A DNA stretch of 64,000 bases from UBA4416 sp040387475 (GTDB lineage: Bacteria; Bacteroidota; Bacteroidia; B-17B0; Aurantibacillaceae), in contig JAZKDT010000032.1 in the NCBI GenBank assembly GCA_040387475.1, forward strand, positions 1 to 64,000, in the 5' to 3' direction. Numbering within the stretch: position 1 is the first letter of the stretch; the number at the start of each line of letters is the position of its first letter. The notes beneath the pieces are model-generated. The model was not told the DNA's origin and did no database searches. It saw only the letters and a program-made list of their open reading frames with translations. The position numbers and the translations under genes were made by a program. Below are positions 53,301 to 62,137 of the stretch, piece after piece.

Positions 53301-55999
53301 GAGCGATAACGGGCCCTACTTATACCATCGCCCCCGCTTCTAACACAACTGTGTCGGTTATTGGTGCAAACGGAACCTGTACAACCTCGGCAACCGTATC
53401 AGTGACTATCGGAACCGGTATTTCTATTTCAGTTAACAATCCAACTATATGCCCGGGGGCTACAGCAACATTAACGGCAACAGGTGCTACAAGCTATACG
53501 TGGAATACGGGGCCAACTACAAACACACTAAGTATATCTCCGGGTACTACAACAACCTATACGGTAACAGGCGCAAATGGCGCTTGTACGGGAAGTAATA
53601 CAGCAGTTGTAACGGTGGAATCCATACCAACTTTAACCACCTCAGCATCCAGCACCATTTGCGCCGGACAAACCGTTACACTTACTGTAAGCGGAGCTAA
53701 CACCTACACGTGGGAGCCAGGAAGTTTATCCGGTTCATCTGTAGCCATCAATCCTTCTGCAAACACAACATACACCGTTGTTGGATCTAACGGTACCTGT
53801 ACTAATTCCGCCACAACTTCTGTAGCGCTAATTAATTGCACCAACTCATGCCAGTTTAGTTTAGGACGGGATACTGCATTCTGTTCTCCGATGAATTATG
53901 TTATCAACGGACCTGCCGGGTATAATTCATATTCGTGGACGCCAGGAGGCTCAACCACTCAAAATATTACCGCAACAAACACTGGCACCTACATTCTTAC
54001 AGCTGATATGCTGAGTACCGATTTAGTAGTTAACGGAGCGTTTACTGCAGGAAATACCGGATTTGCCAGCAACTACCTTGTACCTGTCATCCCTGGTCCA
54101 TTTGGTCTGTTGTCTAACCCGGGAACTTACCTGGTAACAACCAATCCTAATTTTGGTCATACCAATTTCCTTAGCTTTGGTGATCATACAACCGGGACGG
54201 GCAACATGATGGTATGTAATGGCGCCAGTACAGCAAATGATATCGTTTGGACAGAAACTATTACTGTTTCCCCAAACACGAATTACAATTTCTCGGCGTG
54301 GGCTGCCTCTACTGAAAACACAAGCGCTTCCAGTGCGGCTCAATTGCAATTTTCGATAAATAGTGTATTGATCGGCGCGGTTCACACACCACCGTTAACG
54401 GGAGGTGTTTGGTCAAATTTTGCGGTTAACTGGAATTCGGGCGCAAGTACATCAGCCGTTATTACTATTGTAGATCAAAATACCGCTGCTGGTGGAAACG
54501 ATTTCGCTATCGATGATATCTTCTTCCAGCAGGTTTGCTCTTATTCGGATACGATTGTTGTTACTGAAAACTCAGCCCCTACACTGACTGTGAGCACCAT
54601 CAATTCAGTGATCTGTAACGGCAACTCTACCTCTTTAACGGCGAGTGGCGCAACTACTTATACTTGGACAGGAGGCGTAACCAATGGAGCAGCCTTCTCC
54701 CCTACAATCACTACAAGTTATTCTGTAACAGGAACGTCCGTGCAAGGTTGTACTAATACAGCGATTCAAACAATTACTGTTAACGCCACCCCAACGGTTG
54801 CAGTTAACAGCCCGAGCATTTGTTCAGATGCTCCCGGTGTTGGATTAAACGCGTCGGGTGCATTCAGCTATACCTGGTCAACGGGTACAGGCAACGGCAA
54901 CTATCAGTTCGTTAGCCCTACTGCAACTACTGTTTATACAATTTCAGGAACCGGGAGCAATGGTTGTATAAATGCATCTGTTACAACAGCAACTGTTTTT
55001 GTTACCGTCATGCCTACTGTTACTGTAAATTCACCAACTATTTGCGCGGGGCAAACTGCGACATTGAATGCCAACGGTGCTACTACATATTCGTGGAGTA
55101 CTACAGAAACAACAAGTAGTATAAATGTCAGTCCGGCCACAACCAATACGTACTATGTGTTTGGAGAAACAAATGGCTGTTCAAACTTTATTACAACTAC
55201 TGTGTCGGTTATACCTTCACCCACCATCACCGCAACAGCAGGAAACTTTTTTGGTTGTTCTCCATTCTGTACAAATTTTACGGATGTCGTTAGTCCATCA
55301 GCAACAAGTGTGATGTATAATTTTGGCGACGGTACTACCGGTAACGCAAACAACCCGAATCATTGTTATGCAACCGGTGGCAGTTATACCGTAACCGCCA
55401 CTGTCACCAATTCGGTGCTAGGTTGCTCAAGTACTTACACAATGCCTACTATTGATGTTATAAACAGTGTTGTTGCCAACTTTAATATCACTGAGGGAAA
55501 TGTAGTAACTGTAGGTAGTGAAATTCATTTTATAAATACCAGTACAAACGATGAAATATCATTCTGGACAACATCATGCGCCGGAGAAGCGAACCCGTTA
55601 GCCAACTTTGATTTTAATTTTACGTTTGCCGATACGGGCAGTTGTTGCATTAAGTTAGAGGCCACTAACCTGGCAGGCTGTAATGATACCATCGAAAAAT
55701 GCATTAAAGTTGTAAGAGAAGCAGTTGTTGTTATCCCAAATGTATTCACGCCAAATGGTGACGGTAGCAATGAAGTATTCAAAGTTATTTCAAGCGGACT
55801 GAAGAGCTTGAACTGCACTATTTTTGATCGTTGGGGATTAAAAATATATGAATGGGATGGCATTAACGGCTATTGGGATGGTAATACAAAAGCAGGTGCG
55901 GCACCCGATGGAACTTATTTTTATATCATTAACTACACAGATCAGCTCGATAAAACCACCACGGAGAAAGGATTCCTGAATTTATTCGACGGAAGATAA
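50318..55999 (+). CDS. Giant secreted adhesin-like protein with Ig-like repeats and T9SS type B domain
   Basis: 1893 residues with a signal peptide (MSKIKLIAFAFCLTLFSNLFS). Residues ~25-230 are a beta domain. Residues ~235-525 are very Gly-rich with runs such as GGGGGN and suggest a turn-rich fibrous or beta-helix region. Then come about eleven ~70-residue Ig-like repeats (Cys/Thr/Ser-rich, pattern xTICxGxxxTLTxxGATxYTW). A jelly-roll-like insert lies after repeat 8, followed by a PKD domain (FGDGTTGNANNPNHCYATGG) and a T9SS type B/CHU_C domain (VIPNVFTPNGDGSNEVFKV...FDRWGLKIYEWDG). It is probably a surface adhesin; its ligand is unknown. Confidence 0.9.
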   Translation: MSKIKLIAFAFCLTLFSNLFSQKGKNGSLSVSTANVKINEFTALTSNAAVGNATITVAASSLNANGRFTGALAPGDLVMVIQMQGALIKLNPYNPWEAYVTDSLYGRIYSYQNCGNYEFAQVKTVISATQIELECGLKYDYSIAGRTQVVRVPRYNALNVTGTGTLTTDAWSGTAGIGGILAAEVDGNTTVNAGGIITATGLGFRGGLPAASGGTDFYPLSSATPANKGSEKGEGIGSNRLNNSIDSLGNYCKGAPGNGGGGGNANNCAGGGGGNGGVIANYNGHGNPGAGFNAIWNLEWPGKASVTSSGGGKGGYGTSTTNTTNINTVGPNSTLWGTFRRVSAGGFGGRPLDYSTGKLFIGGGGGAGHTTLGQSNGAGACTGGAGGGLIFLLNYGTISGTGSIVSNGNNGGNAYGVGNFANPQQGIDGAGGGGAGGTIILQCNGTISGITTSAIGGNGGNQVKSGTANSEGQGPGGGGGGGYIAGNGSVFTQNANGGINGTTNASAFDTEFPMNGATAGGAGSNNQVITPSFSLTASPNQTLCTNQFAVLTATSTNSSATVLWYNAAAGGNSIAAGTTYTTPVYATSGTYTVYAGSCPGIYRVPVIITVNTGATFAINSPTICSGQSTILTVTTTATSYTWSTPGSPTTNTISVSPTSTTIYNISGGTGGCVGSQTTQVTVNNTPVVSVPGATICSGNSATLTASGATNYTWMPGGQTTTSIIVTPTINTTYSITGANGSCTNSTTANVSITATPTISTNSTTICAGQIATFTVTGATSYTWNPGGVTGNTYTTSPASSGTVSVVGANGSCTAQLTTSVAVTPNPTVSVTNQTICPTQTITLTAGGATTYSWNTGPTTNTISVSPSSTTIYTVTGTSSLCSDTKTVSVIVATQPTVSVANASICSGSSTILTASGATNYTWSPGGQFTSTVSVSPTNTTTYTILGSNGTCTGTTTAIVDVTSTPTLIANSATICPGQTATLTVSGATSYTWNPGAITGPTYTIAPASNTTVSVIGANGTCTTSATVSVTIGTGISISVNNPTICPGATATLTATGATSYTWNTGPTTNTLSISPGTTTTYTVTGANGACTGSNTAVVTVESIPTLTTSASSTICAGQTVTLTVSGANTYTWEPGSLSGSSVAINPSANTTYTVVGSNGTCTNSATTSVALINCTNSCQFSLGRDTAFCSPMNYVINGPAGYNSYSWTPGGSTTQNITATNTGTYILTADMLSTDLVVNGAFTAGNTGFASNYLVPVIPGPFGLLSNPGTYLVTTNPNFGHTNFLSFGDHTTGTGNMMVCNGASTANDIVWTETITVSPNTNYNFSAWAASTENTSASSAAQLQFSINSVLIGAVHTPPLTGGVWSNFAVNWNSGASTSAVITIVDQNTAAGGNDFAIDDIFFQQVCSYSDTIVVTENSAPTLTVSTINSVICNGNSTSLTASGATTYTWTGGVTNGAAFSPTITTSYSVTGTSVQGCTNTAIQTITVNATPTVAVNSPSICSDAPGVGLNASGAFSYTWSTGTGNGNYQFVSPTATTVYTISGTGSNGCINASVTTATVFVTVMPTVTVNSPTICAGQTATLNANGATTYSWSTTETTSSINVSPATTNTYYVFGETNGCSNFITTTVSVIPSPTITATAGNFFGCSPFCTNFTDVVSPSATSVMYNFGDGTTGNANNPNHCYATGGSYTVTATVTNSVLGCSSTYTMPTIDVINSVVANFNITEGNVVTVGSEIHFINTSTNDEISFWTTSCAGEANPLANFDFNFTFADTGSCCIKLEATNLAGCNDTIEKCIKVVREAVVVIPNVFTPNGDGSNEVFKVISSGLKSLNCTIFDRWGLKIYEWDGINGYWDGNTKAGAAPDGTYFYIINYTDQLDKTTTEKGFLNLFDGR
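52155..55220 (+). repeat. Array of ~210-bp Ig-like repeats inside the giant T9SS protein
   Basis: Eight consecutive units of 69-71 codons (52155-53835) and three more (about 54575-55215) share the frame TPTVSVNxxTICxGxTxTLTxSGATxYTWxPG. The repeats differ at many positions, so they are old duplications. They still have short identical tracts that could recombine or confuse short-read assembly. Confidence 0.85.
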
Positions 56000-56023
56000 G
56001 AGCTATCTAATTCCCGGAATTTT

Positions 56024-56069
56024 ATAAACGCAAAAACATCTATACTATTATAGGTGTTTTTGCGTTTAT
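56024..56069 (+). terminator. 21-bp hairpin between the two T9SS type B genes
   Basis: A 15-bp perfect arm pair, ATAAACGCAAAAACA (56024-56038) with its complement at 56055-56069, continues through a T-G pair into CTATA/TATAG and closes on a 4-nt loop. The total stem is about 21 bp. No T run follows. It ends 5 bp before the ATG at 56075, so it may act as a terminator or as an RNA structure that limits access to that start. Confidence 0.7.
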
Positions 56070-56074
56070 AACAA

Positions 56075-58549
56075 ATGAATAACATTAATTCAATTATTTC
56101 TTTGTGCAAAAAGACTTTTGTCGCTGCTTTTTTATGTATGTCTATCTCAGGCTTTGGCCAGGAGATTTGTAATAACGGTATCGATGACGATGCCGACGGG
56201 CTTATTGATCTGAATGATGTTAGCGATTGCAGTTGCAACACACCGCCGCCGGCTGTAACGTCAATTATACCAAATCCTTCTTTTGAATTAATGAGTGCCT
56301 GTCCTAATAGCCACAGTCAGATGAATTTTGTTACCGATTGGACAGCGTCCTGCGGCACTCCTGATTATTTAAATACATGCGGTTATACATTTCCCGCAAC
56401 GGGTTGGGCGGGCTTAACTCCTTTTCCATACGGCACCGGTGTGGCCGGTGAAATATTTTTGCAGGACTACAAGGAAAATATCAGCTGTTGTTTATCGAGC
56501 CCTATGATTGCCGGTACTTCCTATAAAATAAATTTCGTGATGGCGTCCACCGCAATTAATTCGCTCAATTTAAATTTATTTCCGGGAAGTATCCCGTATG
56601 ATCCTGTTGACATCACTATTTACGGCTCTACAACCTGTTCCACTATGGCCCTAAGTGTTATCTCTCCCTGCCCTACATCAGATCCCTCATGGATGCAACT
56701 TGGAGCAGCAACCTATGCACCCACAATGAGTTGGCAAAACATGTCGATTACCTTTACACCAACTGCCACAATTAATTCTATTATTGTTGGCGCTCCCTGT
56801 AATTTGCCACCCTCTTATCCATCCAATTCATCCCCCGCACCTGCCTATTTTCCGTATTTTTATTTCGACAATTTTATTTTAAACACCTCTATTTCGTTTG
56901 GGCCCTCTGTAAATATAAGCAGTACCGGCCATTATTGCACAGGTGATCTGATGTTAAAGGCTGATATTTCAGATACAGCATCTCTCAGTACAACTTTACA
57001 ATGGTATCACAATGGCATTGCTATTACCGGTGCCACAGGAAACACTCTAAACATTGCTGCGGGAACAGCCGGCTTAGGTAATTACCAGGTTTGGTTAAAC
57101 GCCGGTGCAAATTGCATATTAAGTACAAAATTTAATGTCACATCTTCACCGCCGGTTATTTCCGTTAACAGTTTATCAGTTTGCCCGGGAAGCGTAGCAA
57201 CTCTTTCGGCCTCCAGTATATGTACATCTTATACTTGGTCAACAGGCGCTACCACCAGTGCTGTTAACGTATATCCAACTGCAATCACCAATTATACAGT
57301 AGTAGGATCTCTGGGAACCTGCACCTCACAGGCCGTTAGTGTTGTCTCTATATTTCCCGCCAATCTTTTAGTTACCGGCAACAAGGTTATCTGTGCCGGA
57401 CAAAGCACTACACTTACTGCATATGGCGCAACCAATTTTTATTGGACTGATGTATCCATTCCATTTACCTTAAATTATAATGTAAGTCAGGCTGTTATTG
57501 CTACACCCTCGGTCACAACTACTTATACCGTTCAGGGTGCTTCGGGTATCAGTCCAAATACCTGTTTGGCCAATGCAGTAGTAAAGGTTAGCATAGCTCC
57601 GTCTCCTACAATTACCGTCACACCCAACACCAGTACTATTTGTGCCGGTAATGCGGTAAACTTAAATGCGTTTGTTACCGGGGCAAATACCTACACATGG
57701 AGTAACGGAGCCACGACAGCGTCTATAGGCGTATTCCCACCAATCAGTACCTCTTATACCGTTTCTTCAAATATCGGCGCATGCATTTCAAAAGCCACGG
57801 CAACCGTTACCATCGCACCAGATTTTAGTTTCTCCGTTAGTTCCCCCACGGTCTGCTCCGGTCAAACAGCCACAATAATAGCCAGTGGCGCCAATTCCTA
57901 TACGTGGGCCAGCGGTTCTCAAAACAGCTATTATACAACAACTCCACTTTACAGTAATACAGTTTACACCGTAACGGGCGGAAATGCACTGAATTGTAAA
58001 TCTATTGCAACGGCAACAGTTCATGTAGTTAATCCCCAGGCTAACTTCTCGGGATTAAACGAACCGGTTTACACAGTGGGAGGTCATCTGCAACTCACGA
58101 ATCAAAGTACAGGTGCGTCTTCGTATACATGGAAATTATGTGACGGCGTCATTGCTTCCACAACTCAGCTCTTCGTGCCGCTAAACGACACCGGAACTTG
58201 CTGCATCACCTTAATTGCTTATGAATCTTTATGTGTCGATTCAACTACCAAATGCTTCCAGGTTGTTCCCGAACCCTCTATTTCTATTCCTAATGTATTT
58301 ACCCCTAATGGCGACCACAGTAACGATGTGTTTAAAATAACATCAATCGGGTTAAAAAAAATAAATTGCGAAATATATGATCGCTGGGGCTTAAAAATGC
58401 ATGAATGGGAAGGGACAGACGGTTTTTGGAACGGCACATCCCAAACAGGCCATGCGGCTTCGGGCACCTATTTTTATATTGTTAACTATACGGATTCAAA
58501 AAATAATTCACAAACTCAAAAAGGCTTCCTATCTTTGTTCAGAGAATAA
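56075..58549 (+). CDS. Second secreted Ig-repeat protein with T9SS type B domain
   Basis: 824 residues with a signal peptide (FVAAFLCMSISGFGQ). A calcium-loop-like start (CNNGIDDDADGLIDLND) is followed by a ~230-residue binding module (IPNPSFELMSACPNSHSQMN...). Next come about five Ig-like repeats related to those of the upstream giant protein, a PKD-like module (NFSGLNEPVYTVGG...GTCCITLIAYES) and a T9SS type B domain (SIPNVFTPNGDHSNDVFKI, YDRWGLKMHEWEG). The last ~170 residues align along their length with those of the upstream protein, so the two genes arose by duplication. It should be a surface or secreted protein. Confidence 0.88.
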   Translation: MNNINSIISLCKKTFVAAFLCMSISGFGQEICNNGIDDDADGLIDLNDVSDCSCNTPPPAVTSIIPNPSFELMSACPNSHSQMNFVTDWTASCGTPDYLNTCGYTFPATGWAGLTPFPYGTGVAGEIFLQDYKENISCCLSSPMIAGTSYKINFVMASTAINSLNLNLFPGSIPYDPVDITIYGSTTCSTMALSVISPCPTSDPSWMQLGAATYAPTMSWQNMSITFTPTATINSIIVGAPCNLPPSYPSNSSPAPAYFPYFYFDNFILNTSISFGPSVNISSTGHYCTGDLMLKADISDTASLSTTLQWYHNGIAITGATGNTLNIAAGTAGLGNYQVWLNAGANCILSTKFNVTSSPPVISVNSLSVCPGSVATLSASSICTSYTWSTGATTSAVNVYPTAITNYTVVGSLGTCTSQAVSVVSIFPANLLVTGNKVICAGQSTTLTAYGATNFYWTDVSIPFTLNYNVSQAVIATPSVTTTYTVQGASGISPNTCLANAVVKVSIAPSPTITVTPNTSTICAGNAVNLNAFVTGANTYTWSNGATTASIGVFPPISTSYTVSSNIGACISKATATVTIAPDFSFSVSSPTVCSGQTATIIASGANSYTWASGSQNSYYTTTPLYSNTVYTVTGGNALNCKSIATATVHVVNPQANFSGLNEPVYTVGGHLQLTNQSTGASSYTWKLCDGVIASTTQLFVPLNDTGTCCITLIAYESLCVDSTTKCFQVVPEPSISIPNVFTPNGDHSNDVFKITSIGLKKINCEIYDRWGLKMHEWEGTDGFWNGTSQTGHAASGTYFYIVNYTDSKNNSQTQKGFLSLFRE

Positions 58550-58563
58550 TTAGTGTCCTTTTA

Positions 58564-59448
58564 ATGAACGAAATCAGAGAACTTTTCCTTTTAAAATTAT
58601 CAATTCCCATTTACACCATTGTAATAGGCATTGAAATTTTATTCAGCTACTGGCATGAAAAAAAATACTATTCCACCAAAGGAATATTAGCCAACGTTTA
58701 TCTCACCTTATTAAATATTTCGCTTGACTTTTTAGTACGTGGAATTTGCCTGGCTGTACTGATTTATTTCTCTCATTTTAAATTTACCGGCATCGATCAA
58801 ACGATACATCCTGTCTTGTACTGGTCGGCATTACTTATTGGACAGGATTTTATGTTTTACTGGCTTCACCGCGTTGATCATTACTGCCGTTTATTTTGGG
58901 CTGTACATGTGACCCACCACTCGTCTGAAGAATTTAACTTAACCGTTGGATTCCGCTCTTCGGTTTTCCAGCCTGTATACCGTTTTATTTATTTTATTCC
59001 TTTGGCGTTGGTTGGTTTTGATCCCCTTGATATTTTATTTATGTATGCGGCAACGCAAATTTATGGAATTCTCATTCACACTAAAACGGTTGGCAAATTG
59101 GGTTTCCTGGAATGGTTCTTATCTACGCCCTCTCACCACCGGGTTCATCATGCCAGCAATATAAAATATCTTGATAAAAACATGGGTATGGTATTTATTA
59201 TCTGGGATCGCTTATTTGGTACTTTTGCAAAAGAAGAAGAGACGGTTGTATATGGATTAACCACTAACCTGGAGAATTATAATCCTATTACGATGGTGTT
59301 TCATGAATGGCATGCCATTTTTAAGGATCTGAAAAAACAAACATCCTTCAAAGATAAATTCATGTATATTTTTGGTCCCCCGGGATGGAGTCATGATGGG
59401 AGCCGTAAAACCTCGAGGCAGTTGCGCGACGAATTAAGGTCGAAATAG
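58564..59448 (+). CDS. Sterol desaturase/fatty acid hydroxylase family protein
   Basis: 294 residues of a di-iron membrane oxygenase. All three histidine clusters are present: FYWLHRVDH, FWAVHVTHHSSEEFN, and TPSHHRVHHASN. Four or so membrane helices surround them. Members hydroxylate or desaturate lipid tails or sterol-like compounds; in Bacteroidota relatives can modify fatty acids or glycerolipids. Which substrate is used here cannot be told. It starts 14 bp after the T9SS gene but is not obviously related to it. Confidence 0.92.
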   Translation: MNEIRELFLLKLSIPIYTIVIGIEILFSYWHEKKYYSTKGILANVYLTLLNISLDFLVRGICLAVLIYFSHFKFTGIDQTIHPVLYWSALLIGQDFMFYWLHRVDHYCRLFWAVHVTHHSSEEFNLTVGFRSSVFQPVYRFIYFIPLALVGFDPLDILFMYAATQIYGILIHTKTVGKLGFLEWFLSTPSHHRVHHASNIKYLDKNMGMVFIIWDRLFGTFAKEEETVVYGLTTNLENYNPITMVFHEWHAIFKDLKKQTSFKDKFMYIFGPPGWSHDGSRKTSRQLRDELRSK

Positions 59449-59478
59449 TATCATACATTTGTTTATCTTTACCTCATT

Positions 59479-60810
59479 ATGGCAAACGTAGTAACCCTTT
59501 TTAAGCGCCTGAGTCATTTTGTAAATCACAAATTGTGGCAGCTTAGATTAGAAAAACTGGATAAAAAGCAGGGCTTTTTTTTAAAGCAACTCCGTATTTT
59601 TATGCTGGCTATTAAAGGGTTTAATGAAGATAAATGTTTATTAAAAGCGTCTGCCCTCACGTATTACACCCTTTTTTCAATTGTACCGGTTATTGCGCTG
59701 GCATTTGCCATTGCCAAAGGATTTGGCTACCAGGAAGACCTTAAGCAACAGATCCTCGATAAATTTCGTGATCAGCAGGATATTCTTATACAGTCGTTTG
59801 GTTACGCCGATAAAATGCTGGCTAATACGCACGGCGGATTAATTGCCGGTATTGGCGTAATAGTTTTGATCTGGTCGGTTATGAAATTGCTGGGCAGTAT
59901 TGAAAACAGTTTCAATGAAATATGGGAAATAAAGCGCGACCGTACCTGGGTAAGAAAGATCACAGATTACCTGTCTATCATGCTCATTGCGCCAATCTGC
60001 CTGGTCTTATCCGGAACCATTACCGTGGGTATAAAAACAACTATCGAAGCAGTATCCTCTACTTATGTATCCTTTAGCCCTGTAAGTGCTTTTTTATTAA
60101 AGTCGTTGGCCTTCGGACTTATCTGGGGTGTATTTATTTTTATATACATTGCTTTGCCAAATACCAAGGTGCAGTTTAAGGCGGCCGCCAAAGGCGGTTT
60201 TGTTGCGGCGCTTTTGTTTGAATTATTGCAATGGGCTTATGTAGCGTCGCAGGTTGGCGTGGCACAATACAATGCTATTTACGGTAGTTTTGCAGCCCTG
60301 CCGTTGTTTCTTATATGGGTGCAGTATTCGTGGTATGTGATGTTGTTTGGATCTGAGTTGGCCTTCGCTAACCAAAATGTAGATCACTATGAACTGGAGA
60401 ATGACATTAACAATATCAGCGACCGCTACAAACGGGTGATCGCTTTATTGATTGCTAACTACGTCGTGAAAAATTTTAACGAAGGAAAACCGGCCTTAAC
60501 AGCTATCCAGATCGCTAAAAAATTAGACCTGCCGGTTCGTTTGGCAAGAACTATTATCAATGACTTTACCGAAGTAGGTATCTTTAGCGAAGTAAGAACA
60601 GGGAACGAAAAGGAAACCGGGTATCAACCAGGCATTTCTGACTCTAAATTAACCGTAAAATTCATCATCGACAAGCTGGATGAAAAGGGAGTAAACCAAC
60701 TACCCATCGAAGACAGTAAAGAACTTGCTATTGTAAATGGTTTAATGAAAGACATGGATGATGTGCTAAACACCACCAAAGGCAACATGGCTGTTAAAGA
60801 CCTGTTCTAG
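59479..60810 (+). CDS. YihY/BrkB-family membrane protein with C-terminal winged-helix domain
   Basis: 443 residues. About six membrane helices with the family mark KASALTYYTLFSIVPVIALAFAIAKGF, IWSVMKLLGSIENSFNEIWE, and ALPLFLIWVQYSWYVMLFGSELAFA. The C-terminal ~140 residues are soluble; LTAIQIAKKLDLPVRLARTI looks like a winged-helix fold, as in longer YihY proteins. Despite the RNase BN label once used, no nuclease activity is supported. A TACATTTG box at 59454-59461 may be its -7 element. Confidence 0.9.
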   Translation: MANVVTLFKRLSHFVNHKLWQLRLEKLDKKQGFFLKQLRIFMLAIKGFNEDKCLLKASALTYYTLFSIVPVIALAFAIAKGFGYQEDLKQQILDKFRDQQDILIQSFGYADKMLANTHGGLIAGIGVIVLIWSVMKLLGSIENSFNEIWEIKRDRTWVRKITDYLSIMLIAPICLVLSGTITVGIKTTIEAVSSTYVSFSPVSAFLLKSLAFGLIWGVFIFIYIALPNTKVQFKAAAKGGFVAALLFELLQWAYVASQVGVAQYNAIYGSFAALPLFLIWVQYSWYVMLFGSELAFANQNVDHYELENDINNISDRYKRVIALLIANYVVKNFNEGKPALTAIQIAKKLDLPVRLARTIINDFTEVGIFSEVRTGNEKETGYQPGISDSKLTVKFIIDKLDEKGVNQLPIEDSKELAIVNGLMKDMDDVLNTTKGNMAVKDLF

Positions 60811-60862
60811 TATGCCTCATTCTGATTTTATTAGTAAATTAGGATAGTTTTAAAATCATCTT

Positions 60863-61759
60863 TTGGTTCGGTTAAAATTTCTCATACTCTTTTTATTAGC
60901 TGTGAATCAATTTGCAGTTGCTTCCGATTCTTTATCGGTATTAAAAAAGCGAAAACTCGCCCTGGGCATTTCTTCGGTGGCTTTAACCGCCGGTTCATTG
61001 GTGTATTTAAACCAGGCCTGGTACCAGGAATACAACACCTCAACCTTTCACACCTTTAACGATAATGATGAATGGTTTCAGATGGACAAATACGGCCATA
61101 TGTTTAGCACCTATCAAACCGGGCGATTAATGATGAACGCCATGCAATGGGCAGGCTATTCCAAAAAAAACCAATTGGTTGTTGGAGGATTAAGTGGCTT
61201 TGCATACATGACCGCTGTTGAAGTCATGGATGGTTACAGTGATGGCTGGGGTTTTAGTTGGGGTGATATGGGAGTGAATGCCCTGGGCAGCGGCTTAGCC
61301 ATCGGGCAAAAAGCGTTATGGAACGAACAACGCCTGCAATTAAAATTTTCTTTTTACTCATCGCCTTATGCTCAATACCGACCCGACCTGTTAGGTAAAT
61401 CATTTGCCACAGAAATTCTGAAAGATTATAACGGACAAATTTACTGGCTCAGCATCAACCCGTCCGCCTTCATGAAAAAGGAAACAAAATTCCCGAAATG
61501 GTTGAATGTTGCCTTTGGTTATGGCGCCAATGGTATGCTGGGCGCACGTTACAACAATATTGTTATTGAAGATGAAAGCGGTAAGGTCACTTACTTTAAC
61601 CGGTACCAACAGGGATACTTCTCGCTGGATGTAGACCTCACACGAATCAAAACAAGATCGAAAGTTTTAAGATCTGTTTTTTCCTGCTTGAATATCATTA
61701 AAATTCCTTTTCCGAATGTAGAGTTGAGTGAAGGAAAACTGAAGTTTAATTATTATTGA
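60863..61759 (+). CDS. DUF2279 exported protein, TTG start
   Basis: 298 residues from a TTG start. In-frame stops lie 10 bp upstream, and the first internal Met is past the conserved region, so TTG is the only reasonable start. A signal peptide (LKFLILFLLAVNQFAVA) precedes the DUF2279 (YfiM-like) part: NDNDEWFQMDKYGHMFSTYQ, GLSGFAYMTAVEVMDGYSDG and WGFSWGDMGVNALGSGLAIG. The family is thought to be periplasmic or membrane-associated; its function is unknown. Confidence 0.85.
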   Translation: MVRLKFLILFLLAVNQFAVASDSLSVLKKRKLALGISSVALTAGSLVYLNQAWYQEYNTSTFHTFNDNDEWFQMDKYGHMFSTYQTGRLMMNAMQWAGYSKKNQLVVGGLSGFAYMTAVEVMDGYSDGWGFSWGDMGVNALGSGLAIGQKALWNEQRLQLKFSFYSSPYAQYRPDLLGKSFATEILKDYNGQIYWLSINPSAFMKKETKFPKWLNVAFGYGANGMLGARYNNIVIEDESGKVTYFNRYQQGYFSLDVDLTRIKTRSKVLRSVFSCLNIIKIPFPNVELSEGKLKFNYY

Positions 61760-61782
61760 TTTTATGAATTGGTAAAGGATTA

Positions 61783-62067
61783 GGGCACGTTCCTGCAAGA
61801 GACAGGCAGGAACCGGGCTGTCGCTGCAATCTTTTGCAAAAGGCAGGCAAAAGGATTTCCGCTTGCATCCCTCGTGCGGGTATTTCAACTGTAAACCAAG
61901 AGCAGGATTAAGTATAAACCTGTAAACCTATTTTAGGACGAGACATTCCATGGAGATTAAATTTTCTTTTTTTAGCGTGAGGGATGCGAGTGGAAATCCT
62001 TTTAAGAACGCAGTGAGTAAAAGATTGCAACGGGCCAGCCCGACCCGGCCACCGCCGGGGCACGCCC
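61783..62067. repeat. Large imperfect inverted-repeat intergenic element
   Basis: Left arm 61783-61880 and right arm 61974-62067 (94-98 nt each) are imperfect reverse complements around a ~93-nt spacer. Shared blocks, read on the plus strand of the right arm, are GAGGGATGCGAG, GGAAATCCTTTT, AAAAGATTGCA, CAGCCCG and GGGGCACGCCC; their complements occur in the same order in the left arm. GC is higher than in the surroundings and no protein is encoded. The outer ends (GGGCACG/GGCACGCCC) resemble dispersed intergenic elements of Bacteroidota. The 378-bp gap between genes is mostly this element. Confidence 0.72.
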
Positions 62068-62085
62068 AAATCATAAACAAAAATC

Positions 62086-62116
62086 TTGCACTAATCTTAA
62101 TTTCTATTTACATTTA
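62086..62116 (+). promoter_or_regulatory. Probable promoter of the MBL hydrolase gene
   Basis: TTG at 62086-62088, a 20-nt spacer, TACATTTA at 62109-62116 (one mismatch from TAnnTTTG). The start would be about 16 nt before the ATG at 62138. Confidence 0.45.
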
Positions 62117-62137
62117 GTTCATCAATAAACATGACTC

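Noticed and set aside
52155..55220. Regular repeats as a possible CRISPR array
   Set aside because: The repeats are ~210 bp, diverged, and translate in one frame to Ig-like domains.
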